Shown here: piece by piece, positions 21,744 to 32,148 of the stretch
Layout: each line of letters begins with the position of its first letter
Numbering within the stretch: position 1 is the stretch's first letter
Source of the DNA: Kitagawia praeruptora
Lineage: Eukaryota; Streptophyta; Magnoliopsida; Apiales; Apiaceae
Direction of reading: 5' to 3'
Assembly: GCA_037693485.1 (NCBI GenBank)
Contig: CM075351.1
Span: forward strand, 159,840,501-159,904,500
DNA: 64,000 nucleotides
Translations under genes and position numbers: made by a program
Notes under the pieces: generated by a model
Databases searched by the model: none
Told to the model about the DNA's origin: nothing
What the model saw: only the letters and a program-made list of their open reading frames with translations

Positions 21744-24700
21744 ATGGCGAATGAAACCGAGATGCCAACAGCTGACGATAGCACTATAGCCGGAAATACT
21801 CGCACCACTCCTCCCGTCACCCCAAGGCTTTTGATTTTCGATGAAGAGGGAGACATACCGTCTCCCGAAGAACAAAGGGAAATTCTGATGAAGTGGCGAG
21901 AGGAACAAAAGGCCAAGGGGAAACGGAAAGAAATAGAAAAGGAGAAGAGCAGCAAGGAGGCCGAACGTCTGGCCAAAAAGAGGGAGGCTGACCGTTTAAG
22001 GCTAGAAGCCCTAAAGCTCCAAAGGGAGGAGATCGAGCTACAGGAAAGGACCCTCCGCGAGGCTCTAGAAGCCGAAGACACGGAGGCGGACGACCGAAGA
22101 GATAAGAGGCCAAGAACCAGAAATGATGAAGATGAGTCAGGGGACTCTGAATCATACTCGAGGAGGACCCGGTCAAAGGTAGTTTATTCCTCCGACTCGG
22201 AGGAAGAGGGCCCCCACACGGACGATCGTATCCGAAGGATCGAGAAGGCCATGTTCGGAGAGAGAAAGGTCAGCCACGAGCCAGTGGTGACCGAGGACAT
22301 TGAACAGTTTCGACCGCCTCCTGGAAGGCAGTTCCCGAAGATGAACGAATTCAACGGAAAAGGTGACCCCGAAGACCACTGTGAGAAATATGAATCACTT
22401 ATGACTGGGATGGGGCACTGTGATGTGATGCTCTGCAAGATGTTCAAGACCTACCTAAAGGGGAATGCATCCATGTGGTACAGGTCATTGAGACCTAGGT
22501 CGATAGGCTCGTACGAACAAGTGAAGAAAAAGTTCTTGAGGCACTACTCACATTTGTGCCGAAGAGAGAAGGATACAGAAGCCCTGATCCACTGCAGGCA
22601 GGGACCGAACGAAGATTTGGGTGATTACTTAGCAAGGTTCAAAGAGGAAGCCGGTATGGTCACCAACTTGGACAAAGTCAAGGCGGCTGGATTCCTCGCC
22701 GCAGGCCTCGACCCTGTTAAAGGTAAGAAGCTTCGGTCCTCTCTTTATGATATGCCTCCCAAATCTTTAAATGATATATATGTGAGAGGAGAGGCCATTA
22801 GAAGAAAATTGGAATCAATTGGGGGGTACAAGGAGAACAAGAAAAATGATAGGTATGACAGGAGAGACGACCGAAGGGATGATAGAAGAGACGACCGAAG
22901 GAGTCGAGGAGATATTAAGAGCAGGTTGAATGATACAAGGCCCGACAAAGGAGCCGAACGAAGAAGAGATAGAGATAGTACTGTGTTCACACCATTAAAC
23001 ACACCTATCTCGAAGATTCTCCATGAGATAAAGGGTAAACCTGGGTTTGTCAGACCACCCAAGTTGAAGACCCCTGAGAATAGAAGAAGCGACAGCAAAT
23101 ATTGTGACTACCATCGGGACAAAGGTCATAACACCGAGGAGTGCTATCATTTGAAGAAGTTAATTGAAAAGATGATCAAAGATGGGGAGTTGACCCAATT
23201 TGTGGGCGACTTGAGGGACAAACTAGAATCCAAGGAGAAAAGGAAGGAAGCGGAAAGTTCCGAGAAGTACCGAGGGGAGGTCAGGACAATTTCCGGAGGA
23301 ACAGTGCTTGATCGGGACAGTAAGACAGCAAGGAAAAAGTATGCCAGACAGATCTATAACCTGTACCAGTCAAGTTCAGCCAAGCAACCACTGCCTATCT
23401 CCTTCACAGAAGATGACTACGAAGATGTGATATGGCCGCACGAAGACCCACTTGTGGTGAAACCAGTAATCGGGGAAAACAAGATATGGAAAGTGCTGGT
23501 AGACGAAGGGAGCTCAGTCAACATTCTATATCATCGAACATATTGCAAGATGAATTTAGGAGGCGAACAGCTGGAACCATGCCACGAGGCACCTTTATAT
23601 GGTTTCGGTAATCAGCCTGTGCCGATAGAAGGCACCATCACTTTGTCTGTCATGATGGGAAAAGCGCCATACACTGTGGTAAAGGAAGCAAAGTTCTATG
23701 TCGTTCGGGTGGATAGTCCGTACAACGGAATTCTGGGAAGGCCAGCCTTATCTTTGTTCCAGGCTGTATCCTCTATCCCTCATCTGAAGTTGAAGTTCCC
23801 AACAGAGCATGGAGTTGGAGAAATGAGAGGCGATCAGAAAGCCGCCAGAATAATCATGTTAGAGGACTTGGAAAAAGACAAAGATATCGAGATGACCGAA
23901 GCCGGAAAGAGGAAAAGAAATGAGACCGAAGCTGGGGGCAGCCACCAACTGCTGAACATTGAGTTGGAAAAGTTTGGGGCCGACCTGTCAAGCCCGATCG
24001 CTGAGCCGGCTGCAGAGACCGAAGAGGTGGAACTGTACGTGGGCCAGTCGGGAAAGATGATCCAAATTGGAAAGAGCATGGAGCCGAAATTAAAAGAGAA
24101 AGTCATCAAGGTCATTAGGGAATTTCACGACGTATTCGCGTGGAATCCCGAAGATATGCCAGGCTTGGACCCTGCGGTCGCTAAACACTGCTTAAATGTA
24201 GCTCCCGAAGCCAAGCCCGTAAGACAAAAGAAGAGGAATTTCGCCATGGAAAGGCAGAAAGTAATTCAAGCTGAAGTCGAAAAATTGCTGGAAGCAAAGT
24301 TCATCGAAGAGATAGACTATCCCGATTGGTTGGCAAACGTAGTGGTGGTGAAGAAATCTAATGGCAAGTGGAGAATGTGTGTCGACTACACCGACCTGAA
24401 TAAGCATTGTCCGAAGGACCACTACCCCCTGCCGAACATTGATCAACTGATAGATGCTACTTCGGGGCATCAAATACTCAGTTTCCTGGATGCATTCTCA
24501 GGATACCATCAAATTGCCATGAATGCCGAGGACGTTCCAAAGACAGCATTCATCACACCGAATGGCACTTATGCCTACATAAAGATGCCTTTCGGCTTGA
24601 AGAACGCCGGGGCAACATTTCAAAAGATGATCAACAAAGTGTTCAAAGCCCAAATCGGTCGGAACATGGAGTGCTATGTGGACGATATGATTGTTAAGTC

Positions 24701-27230
24701 CCTTTTCAAGGATCATGCCGAAGATCTGAGGGAATGTTTTGAAACGCTCAGAAGAAACAACATGAGGATCAATCCGAACAAGTGTACGTTTGGAGTAAAT
24801 AGTGGGAAATTTCTGGGATACATGGTTAGCGCCAGAGGAATTGAAGCCAACCCGGAGAAGATTAAAGCAGTCATTGATATGGAGGCACCGAAGACAATCA
24901 GGGACATTCAAAAGCTGACCGGACGGCTAGCAGCCCTGAGGAGGTTCATCTCCCGATCGGCCGAAAAGGCCCTACCATTCTTTAAAGTGCTTCGGGGGTC
25001 CAAGAATTTCGAGTGGGGGCCAAACTGCCAGAAAGCATTCGAAGATGTTAAAGAGTACTTAGTGAAAGCCCCACTCTTAATGAGACCCGACCCGAAGGAG
25101 ACATTGCAGCTGTACTTGGCTGTGAACGACCGAACACTTGGAGCCGTGTTGGTCAAAGAACATGAAGGGAACCAGCACCCGGTGTTCTATGTTTCTCATA
25201 TTCTCAAGGATGCAGAAACAAGATATTCGAATGCAGAGAAGTTCGCTTATGGACTGGTAGTGGCCGCAAGAAAGCTAAGGCACTATTTCCAGGGAAGGAC
25301 GATCAAAGTTGTAACCGATCAGCCGTTAAAGAAAATATTGCAAAGACCAGAGGCATCGGGCAGAGTGGTTGCTTGGGCGATCGAACTGGGGGAGCATGAT
25401 TTGGAGTATACACCAAGGACTTCGATCAAAGCCCAAGCATTGGCGGATTTCATGGTAGAATGCTCTTTTTCGGGGCCGAATGACTTAGCTCCTGAAGAAC
25501 AAATGAGTCAGGCACCGGGAAAATGGAAGTTGTTTGTCGATGGGTCGGTCGCCAAGGAAAAGTGCGGGGCAGGGCTAATTCTTACAAGCCCAGAAGGATT
25601 CGAGATTTGTCAAGCTATCAGGTTCACTTTCCCGTTGACGAACAACGAAGCCGAATATGAAGCACTCTTGGCAGGGCTAGACTTGGCAAGAAATTTGGAA
25701 GTTAAGCACATTAGGGCATTCAGTGATTCAATGTTGGTGGTAAAACAGTTTTCAGGAGAGTATGGGCAAAAAGATCCCCGAACCAAGGCATACGCCCTTA
25801 AGGTACGTGAACAATCTTTGCTGTTTGAAACTTTCGAGTTAACTCAAGTAGCTAGAGAAAACAACAGTCGGGCAGATGCCCTCTCGAGGTTAGCTTCGGC
25901 AGAAACCCAAAACCTAAGTGGGTCCATCTATCTGACCGAAGTAAAGACACCTTCGATAGACAAGAAGCAGTGCATGGAAATTCATCAAGGGGTCAATTGG
26001 ATGACTCCCATCAGGGCCTTCTTGGAAAAAGGCATCCTACCACTTGACCGAAGGGAAGCACAGAAGGTGAAGTATCGGTCGGGAAATTACACTCTGGTCG
26101 GGGGCCGTTTGTTCAGACGATCGGTAAGCCAGCCGCTACTTAGGTGTTTAGACAAAGATGAACAACAGCTTGCTTTGGAGACGGTTCATGAAGGGATTTG
26201 TGGAGAACATTTGGCAGGACGATCCTTAGCCTTCAAGATCCTTAGGCAGGGATTTTTCTGGCCTAAAATGAAAGAAGACGCAACAGAGTATGCAAAGAAA
26301 TGCAAGCAATGCCAGCTATTCAGCACAATCCCGAAGCAGCCTCCCGAAGAGATGTCTTCAGTCCTTAGCCCGATCCCATTTGCTATGTGGGCGGTCGATA
26401 TTGTGGGGATCCTACCCACCAGCACTAAACAAGCGAAATACTGTATTGTGGCAATCGACTATATGACTAAGTGGATAGAAGCAAAACCCCTTTCGGCCAT
26501 TACCGAAGAAGCCGCGAAGAAATTCATGCTGGAACAGGTCATCTTGAGGTTTGGCATACCTATGGTTTGTGTGTCCGATAACGGTACTCAGTTTATTGGG
26601 AGCAAGTTCAGAAAATTCCTGGCTCAGTTCGGGATACAACAGAAGTTCAGTTCGGTAGGGCATCCCCAGGGAAATGGGGCGATCGAGGCGGCCAACAAAA
26701 TCATCTTTGATGGAATCAAGAAAAGGCTAGGAGAAGCTAAAGGACTTTGGGCTGAAGAACTACCATGGGTCCTATGGGCTTACCGAACAACTACGAGATC
26801 TTCAACCGGGGAAACGCCTTTCAAACTGGCCTTCGGAACTGATGCCCTTCTACCCGTCGAAGTTGGCCTGGAGTCTTACCGAACAGAAGTGTTTAACGTG
26901 GAGACGAATGAGTTCGGACTTCGAGCGATTGTGGACTTACTGGAAGAAGAAAGAGAGGCTGCCCACCAAAGAAACTTAAGGTACCAATTGCAGGCGGCCC
27001 AGTATTATGATTCGGGGGTGAAGAAGAGATCCTTCCGAACCGGGGACTTAGTGCTTCGAGAGTTAGCCACCTCCATGCCAACCAAAAAAGGCAAGCTTAT
27101 GCCCAACTGGGAAGGTCCATACGTGGTAATTGAAGTGGTCCGACCGGGCACCTACAAATTGGCCCATCCAGACGGTAGCCCAATCAAAAACACCTGGCAT
27201 GCCGCTCGCCTTCGACGTTTCTACCAGTAA
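21744..27230 (+). CDS. gag-pol polyprotein, Tat lineage
   Basis: 1828 residues, single frame. In order: charged coiled-coil N-terminus (about 40-120); capsid (about 185-370); RD-repeat linker (about 375-400); knuckle-like YCDYHRDKGHNTEEC (about 451); protease with LVDEGSSVNIL (about 586) and GILGRPALSLF; reverse transcriptase with FLDAFSGYHQI, FGLKNAGATF and catalytic YVDD (978-981); first RNase H (NDRTLGAVLV, about 1127); second, plant-type RNase H (LFVDGSVAKEKCGAGLIL, about 1263); integrase with zinc-binding HHCC starting near 1481 and the D-D-E triad in VDIVG (about 1551), SDNGTQF (about 1611) and GAIEAAN. Every key residue is present. The protease core is D-E-G-S-S rather than D-T/S-G, a conservative oddity. 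The polyprotein copies the element's RNA and inserts the cDNA. Confidence 0.96.
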   Translation: MANETEMPTADDSTIAGNTRTTPPVTPRLLIFDEEGDIPSPEEQREILMKWREEQKAKGKRKEIEKEKSSKEAERLAKKREADRLRLEALKLQREEIELQERTLREALEAEDTEADDRRDKRPRTRNDEDESGDSESYSRRTRSKVVYSSDSEEEGPHTDDRIRRIEKAMFGERKVSHEPVVTEDIEQFRPPPGRQFPKMNEFNGKGDPEDHCEKYESLMTGMGHCDVMLCKMFKTYLKGNASMWYRSLRPRSIGSYEQVKKKFLRHYSHLCRREKDTEALIHCRQGPNEDLGDYLARFKEEAGMVTNLDKVKAAGFLAAGLDPVKGKKLRSSLYDMPPKSLNDIYVRGEAIRRKLESIGGYKENKKNDRYDRRDDRRDDRRDDRRSRGDIKSRLNDTRPDKGAERRRDRDSTVFTPLNTPISKILHEIKGKPGFVRPPKLKTPENRRSDSKYCDYHRDKGHNTEECYHLKKLIEKMIKDGELTQFVGDLRDKLESKEKRKEAESSEKYRGEVRTISGGTVLDRDSKTARKKYARQIYNLYQSSSAKQPLPISFTEDDYEDVIWPHEDPLVVKPVIGENKIWKVLVDEGSSVNILYHRTYCKMNLGGEQLEPCHEAPLYGFGNQPVPIEGTITLSVMMGKAPYTVVKEAKFYVVRVDSPYNGILGRPALSLFQAVSSIPHLKLKFPTEHGVGEMRGDQKAARIIMLEDLEKDKDIEMTEAGKRKRNETEAGGSHQLLNIELEKFGADLSSPIAEPAAETEEVELYVGQSGKMIQIGKSMEPKLKEKVIKVIREFHDVFAWNPEDMPGLDPAVAKHCLNVAPEAKPVRQKKRNFAMERQKVIQAEVEKLLEAKFIEEIDYPDWLANVVVVKKSNGKWRMCVDYTDLNKHCPKDHYPLPNIDQLIDATSGHQILSFLDAFSGYHQIAMNAEDVPKTAFITPNGTYAYIKMPFGLKNAGATFQKMINKVFKAQIGRNMECYVDDMIVKSLFKDHAEDLRECFETLRRNNMRINPNKCTFGVNSGKFLGYMVSARGIEANPEKIKAVIDMEAPKTIRDIQKLTGRLAALRRFISRSAEKALPFFKVLRGSKNFEWGPNCQKAFEDVKEYLVKAPLLMRPDPKETLQLYLAVNDRTLGAVLVKEHEGNQHPVFYVSHILKDAETRYSNAEKFAYGLVVAARKLRHYFQGRTIKVVTDQPLKKILQRPEASGRVVAWAIELGEHDLEYTPRTSIKAQALADFMVECSFSGPNDLAPEEQMSQAPGKWKLFVDGSVAKEKCGAGLILTSPEGFEICQAIRFTFPLTNNEAEYEALLAGLDLARNLEVKHIRAFSDSMLVVKQFSGEYGQKDPRTKAYALKVREQSLLFETFELTQVARENNSRADALSRLASAETQNLSGSIYLTEVKTPSIDKKQCMEIHQGVNWMTPIRAFLEKGILPLDRREAQKVKYRSGNYTLVGGRLFRRSVSQPLLRCLDKDEQQLALETVHEGICGEHLAGRSLAFKILRQGFFWPKMKEDATEYAKKCKQCQLFSTIPKQPPEEMSSVLSPIPFAMWAVDIVGILPTSTKQAKYCIVAIDYMTKWIEAKPLSAITEEAAKKFMLEQVILRFGIPMVCVSDNGTQFIGSKFRKFLAQFGIQQKFSSVGHPQGNGAIEAANKIIFDGIKKRLGEAKGLWAEELPWVLWAYRTTTRSSTGETPFKLAFGTDALLPVEVGLESYRTEVFNVETNEFGLRAIVDLLEEEREAAHQRNLRYQLQAAQYYDSGVKKRSFRTGDLVLRELATSMPTKKGKLMPNWEGPYVVIEVVRPGTYKLAHPDGSPIKNTWHAARLRRFYQ

Positions 27231-27919
27231 GCTCACTGGTTCAATTTTTATTGTTTTTTTACTTCAGTATTTTGTCTTATGCAACTTTATTCTGAATTCC
27301 ATAAGCTAGCATCAATCTGTAATCAAGTCTATGTAAGAATTGCATGATTAATGAAAAGATTTTTTTGCTCCATTCTTTATCCGTTATTGTTAAGCTAAGT
27401 ACATTTATAGCCAAAAAGCTAAGTACGCAATATTAAGCTTAATGGACCCATGTTTGGGGCCGACCGTATAAAACATGCGCCCTTTAACTTATTGGTAGTG
27501 TTCAAGTGCATTGTGTTCTAAGCTACAAATACTTGACGAATCCAAATTTGGGGCCGACCGGATGAAATTTGGCCTCTTACAAAATTGTCTTAGTATTTAA
27601 GTTGCTTTGACATTAATTAAGGCCGGAAGGAAATATTTTTCAGCCGACCGAACGAGACCTTAATCATTTACAAAACCCCTTAAATACTTGGGGGCAGCTA
27701 GGTTACGACCAAAGATGCACAAAAAGGCAAGAATTATGCTAAGGCAAAAATGGCCGAAGAAGCATAAAAATACAAGTAATTATGCCAAGGCAATATAATG
27801 CCGAAGACGCATAAAAATAAAAATAAAATAATCATGCCAAGGCAAATCAAAGCCAAAGACGCATGAACAGAAACAGGAGCCAAATTGAGGCCGAAGCCGA
27901 AGACGCATAAAAAAGGGTA
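27231..27919 (+). repeat. Non-coding pol-downstream region of G with two sets of degenerate tandem repeats
   Basis: About 27440-27660 holds three diverged ~105-bp units centred on GGGGCCGACCG or CAGCCGACCG. About 27710-27935 holds five or so 40-60-bp units built from ATGCCAAGGCAA and GCCGAAGACGCATAAAA. A G-run (TTGGGGGCAGCTAGG, about 27691) resembles a polypurine tract but is 3 kb from the 3' LTR. Such repeats are common downstream of pol in Tat elements. Confidence 0.7.
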
Positions 27920-29875
27920 TTATGCTAAGGCAAGCTTAAATAAAACAAGCCCGAAGGCAAAGTAAAATATTACAAGCCCGAAGGCACGAGTAAAAAGCCC
28001 GAAGGCAAAGTTAAACAGTACACATTCGAAAATATTAAAACCAGACAAAAATAACAAGGCGCCACCAGCTGAAGGATCGTCGGAGAGAGACTCATCTTCG
28101 CCCGAAGAAACCTCCAAGGGTTGATCAGTGTCCTCCCGACCGACTGGATCCGTCATCCCGAGTGAAAGATCGATCAGCTGGGTATGATCAAGGCCTAGAG
28201 AATGTGCCTTCAACACAGCACCGTCATACCCCATCTGGTAGCATCTTTCTTCGGTCAGCTCCAGAGTCTTCTTCAGCTTCCGAACGTTCTTCCTTGTAAG
28301 TTTGAGCTGTTTGTTTCTCCACTCGACCCTAGCCCTCAAGGCGTCCATCTCCTGCAACTTCGCCTTCAAGGCATCATTCTCAGCCTTCAAGGAGTTAGAT
28401 TGGCCGGTGACCCTCTCCAAGTCAGAAGTTGCATTCCGGAGGTCCTCTTCAGCCTTGACCGCCCGAACTTCAGTCTGGTTGGCCGCCTCCAGCTTTTTCT
28501 GTATACCCTCCATCCGTTCGGTCACAACGGCCGACCAAGAGACCCCCTGGAAATAAACAAGGGAAAAGAATTAAACACTGAATATAAGTGAAGGAAATAA
28601 CACCGAAGGAGAAAAAGCTTACCATGGAGAGCAGAGCCAGCATTTCAGTACAAGCCTCAAGGTCGTTTGCCTTAGCAAACGTGGGCCTGTCGGCGGGCAG
28701 AATCAGACCCCGGCAGAGATCAGGGCCTACTACGGTAGACAGTTGGGGGGCAGGGACGATGATTTGATCCGTCTCAATAACTCCCCAGGGAGGAGAGTAT
28801 ACTTTCAGCCCGGCATCTCCCGACCGGCCCCTTTTTCGGGAGTCGGCTGAGGGGGTCTGGACGATACCATCCCCTTGATCTCGCGGAGGAGAAGAAACCA
28901 ATGGAGCTTCGCCCCTTTTCCCTGAATCGGGAACAGATTCCAACTCTTTGCCGGCCGATTGGGCAGCGGCATCGGCTTCGGCCGTAGCGGTTATTGAAAG
29001 CTGAGATGCCTTCCTGCGCTTGCGCTCGATGATATCCTGAAGAGTAGACACTGCACAAAAATACCAGGGTTAAATATGAACAACAGGAAATAAAATGCAA
29101 TGTTTATAGGCAGTGCTTAAATGGAAATCAACAAGGCAAAATAGATGTTACCACTACCCCAAAGGGCGACCAACCAGTCGTTATCCCTGCCGTCCGATAG
29201 CGGAACCCTATCCATGTTAAGTTCGCAGAGAAGACGGTAGTCATGTTTGTCCGACTGCAGGAGTTCGGGATACTGCAATCTCGACGGATCGAGATCCCGC
29301 CATCGCCCGTACTTCTCCATTTTCGGGCCAGAAATGAAAGCCCACTTCTCGTGGGCCCCTTTGTTGTTGGAGTTCGTTTGGGCCCAATCGGCCCTACCAG
29401 TCCGACGGTATATAGTGTAATAGCCGTGGCTCTTCGAATTCCTTCGGAGTTCATAATGATGCCAGAACAAGGTCGTCCTTGGCGTCATCTTTTTGGCTAG
29501 GCATCGGGCCTGAAAGGCATTGATATGAAAGAAGCTGTTCGGATCTAACTGCCCTATAGCTATCCCCAGTTGCTTCAGCAACTTCTTCAGGATCGGCAAC
29601 ATTGGCAGCCGAAAGCCGCATTTGAACGCCATCTCGGATATGCCGGTGGCTACGCTTCCTCCATAAAGGGGGGGAACCTCAGGATTATGCCAAACACGGT
29701 CTTTCTTCCTCGGCGCAAAGAAGTACCAGACATTCTTCTCGACCAGATACTTAGAGTGGAATTCTTCGATTTTTTCTTCGGTCAGTTGCGATCGGAGGTT
29801 TGCGGCCGGGAATTGATTGACGTCGCTGAAGGGTGAAACCTCCGAAGGGCCAGCACCTTCGGTCGACCGATCCAT
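27920..29875 (-). CDS. Antisense extra gene of element G, three inferred exons
   Basis: Inferred exons 29875-29152, 29050-28623 and 28546-27920 have canonical splice sites (GTG|GTAACA ... TGCAG|TG; ATG|GTAAGC ... TTCCAG|GG) and matching phases, giving about 592 residues. Exon 1 (about 241 aa) carries FHSKYLVEKNVWYFFAPR, then FRLPMLPILKKLLKQLGIAI and PNSFFHINAF, resembling the 'putative gypsy-type transposon' family (Pfam Transposase_28-like) found in antisense ORFs of Tat elements. Exon 2 is Ser/Pro-rich and basic. Exon 3 encodes a long coiled coil (ERMEGIQKKLEAANQ ... ELTEERCYQMGYDGA) and ends in a repeated FAFGL tail produced by tandem CCCGAAGGCAAAG repeats. Function unknown; it runs opposite to gag-pol and needs its own promoter in 29876-30768. 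Confidence 0.75.
27947..28015. repeat. GCCCGAAGGCA tandem repeats inside the antisense gene's last exon
   Basis: Three copies of (A)AGCCCGAAGGCA(A/C)(A/G)(G/A) spaced 20-27 bp. They encode the FAFGL repeats of the antisense protein, so its true C-terminus may have ended earlier and been extended by repeat growth. Confidence 0.65.
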
Positions 29876-30768
29876 GTCCCTGCATTCGGAAATGAAGAGA
29901 CGTTAGCTTTGTACTCGGATAAAAAAAGATTCAAAAGGAGAGTAAGGCCGAGTACAGTGAGCCAGGATCGGTCGGGACGCCTACAACCTAGGGCAAAGGG
30001 AGTCGAAGACTTAAAACTATGAAAACTAGGGCTTTCCGAAGGGGATTCGGAAAGATCAAGACAGTCCGAAAATGTCCTCAAGATCCAAAGATCCCGAAGG
30101 AAGCTCTTGCCAAAACCATTTTCGGACCAATCTCAATATCTTGGGAAATGCTAATACAAAACTAAAAACGTGCATCAAGAAGAACCTAAACGTCTGGGGC
30201 ATGCGAGCATTTCATTTAAAAAGCACAGGCGATTTTACGCATACACACATCTAGATACATACATGAATATATGGAAGTGCAGAACAATTATAATAAAGAA
30301 GCAAGAGGGAAAATGTCACTTACTGGTTTGAAGGTTCTTGATAAAACTGAGTTCTTGAGGATAGATTGCTTGAATGTAGACGTCAACCGGAGTTGGAGAA
30401 GAAAAGACGACCGGCGACGAATTGACGTTTCCAATCGTCGTTAGCGAAAAGCTCTGAGAAATAAAGATTTTGGTTCTGTTTTCGTTTAAACTGGTAAGCG
30501 TAAAAGTGAAAATGAATGGGTTTAGAAGGATTATATACAGAGGTGTGACGTTTGGACAAAGCCGTTTCGTATTCAACGGCAGGGATTGAAGCGTGAATCT
30601 CGAGATTGGACAACTGTTAAACACAAGGGGACACGGATTCCAAGGAAACGTTTCGACCTTGTCCATCGTCCTTATTATCTGAATGAGACGTCCGAAGAGT
30701 GAACTCCGAAGATGGGCCTAGGCTTTGGCCTTCGTCCTGAGGATAACTCCGAACGAAGCCCAGGGACA
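29876..30768. other. Non-coding spacer between antisense gene and 3' LTR of G
   Basis: 0.9 kb; no credible ORF (the 116- and 76-codon minus-strand ORFs lack recognisable motifs). By position it should contain the antisense gene's promoter and the plus-strand polypurine tract, but no clean tract is seen: the last bases before the LTR are GAACGAAGCCCAGGGACA. Confidence 0.5.
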
Positions 30769-31138
30769 TGTTAGAGGCCCATCTCCTTTATGGGCCGAAC
30801 CGATATTTCAACGCCTCAAGCCCGAACAGAGGCCCATATTCGTCTGGTCCAGTTGCCGATAACGGTCGTATGGTTCCAACTCCCGAGAACGTGGGACACG
30901 TCGGCACACGATGCCCACTATTCGGATAACCGCCCGGAAGGAGATGAATATTAGTCAGGTTCTTCCTTTCATTTCACAGACAATTACAGACAACACAAAC
31001 ACTTTACGTTCTAAATTACCTTACCAAAAACCGACTAACTTATTCTCACACCGGAGGTGAATCGGGGGGCCAAACCCTCGCATTCTTCTCATTTGCAGGT
31101 CCGACCGAACCAAGGTCCGGCGAAATACAGTCGTAACA
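30769..31138 (+). repeat. 3' LTR of element G
   Basis: 370 bp, one mismatch to the 5' LTR, ends GTCGTAACA and is followed by the target duplication CCGAG. Confidence 0.96.
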
Positions 31139-31143
31139 CCGAG

Positions 31144-32148
31144 TTCTTCAGTTAATGATTTGTTTTTGGTTTCGTTGATTTCGTCGTTTAAGTTAGTCAT
31201 TTAAGAGGTTGTTTGTTCGGTTTATACTGAGTTTCGATTCCGTGTTCGTATTACTGTTCTTGGCTTTAGCGGTTTAAGTCTCGTTTCGTAGTTGCTGTTG
31301 AGTTGTTTTAAATTGTAGGATAAACAAGTCTTCACTGTAACGAGTTGGGTTGACATTGCTTGATTCGTTGTCACTGTAATTCGAGTCATTGCTACTACGT
31401 TTTCTGAGTTTACTTAAGCCAAATTGAGCTGTGTTTGTTTTTGCAATTGCTTTGTGGAGATTTGTGCTTATGCTGTCTGTCGAGTTGCTTGCTGAGTTAG
31501 AGTCCATTCCATTGAGTTGAATCTGAGTCGTGTGTTAGTTTTTGATTGCGTGCTGAGTTCACTTAGTCCTCGAGTCCAAAAGTCGCGTGTCCTGTCTCGG
31601 TCTTCGTTTGTAAATTGCTGTGGTTTGTCGAGTTAATTCCTGAGATTTGCTTTGTTTTTCTGCGAGTAGAAATTGACAGTAGTAGTAATTGTTGTTACTA
31701 AGTTGGGTTATGAGTACTGAGTTGATTTGATGAATCGCTGTAGGTGTTAGATTACGAATGTATTGTTTTGATGAATGTTTTATTAGATTTTCTTGTTTAA
31801 TTCTGTTTGGCTGAGCTAGTTGGTTTCTGCGAGTCTTTTGTTAATTTTTGACCTGTTCTATTTACGAAGCAATCATGTCGAATTTTCTTTTAACATTTAT
31901 GTAAATAAAAAGTTTTTAATAATTTAGTTCGGTTTTAAATAAAGTAGAATAAATTCGTTTTAATTAATTAGTTCAAAATAGATTTCTTCTTAATTAGTAA
32001 AAACCAAATTTTCTAACATCAATTGTTCTAGTTCGATTAAATTAAAAATTGAGATGCGCGAAAATATTAGTCCCTGTGGACGAATCTAAAATTACTAAAA
32101 CGAGATTGTGCGCTTGCAATCAAAATCTTCATTATTTTTTGCACATCA
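31144..32148 (+). repeat. 3' LTR of element A, right part
   Basis: Continues the LTR split by G and corresponds to the end of the 5' LTR (up to 5993). The summed parts equal 2378 bp, exactly the 5' LTR length. Ends GCACATCA. Confidence 0.93.

Larger units (their letters stand above)
21317..31138 (+). mobile_element. Element G: intact autonomous Tat-type Ty3/gypsy retrotransposon
   Basis: 9822 bp, LTRs of 370 bp (21317-21686, 30769-31138) that differ at one position by eye, exact target duplication CCGAG on both sides, primer site at 21689, one uninterrupted 1828-codon gag-pol with all catalytic motifs, and an antisense extra gene between pol and the 3' LTR. The second RNase H after the first one is diagnostic of the Tat lineage; the antisense 3' gene is known from some Tat clades (Retand/Grande-like). 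It is the youngest and most complete element here and a plausible donor of proteins for its relatives. Confidence 0.95.
3616..32148 (+). mobile_element. Element A: Athila-like non-autonomous LTR retrotransposon carrying nested elements B and G
   Basis: LTRs of 2378 bp each (3616-5993; 19944-21316 plus 31144-32148) flank an internal region of about 4.4 kb once B (6274-15845) and G (21317-31138) are removed. Native length is about 9.1 kb, span 28.5 kb. Primer site TGGCGCCGCTGCCGGGGAC lies at 6000, and a purine tract with GGTATGGGGG precedes the 3' LTR. The only coding sequence is a gag-like ORF at 16539-18017; there is no protease, RT or integrase, so it must be mobilised in trans. Flanking 5-mers are ATCTT (left) and ACCTT (right), an imperfect target duplication. 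The LTRs differ at about a dozen sites by eye. Confidence 0.9.

Noticed and set aside
21569..27081. Numerous minus-strand ORFs opposite the G gag-pol
   Set aside because: Shadow frames of the 1828-codon ORF, with no independent motifs.
27685..27705. TTGGGGGCAGCTAGG as the polypurine tract of G
   Set aside because: It is about 3 kb from the 3' LTR; a polypurine tract must abut the LTR. Possibly a relic from before the antisense gene was acquired.
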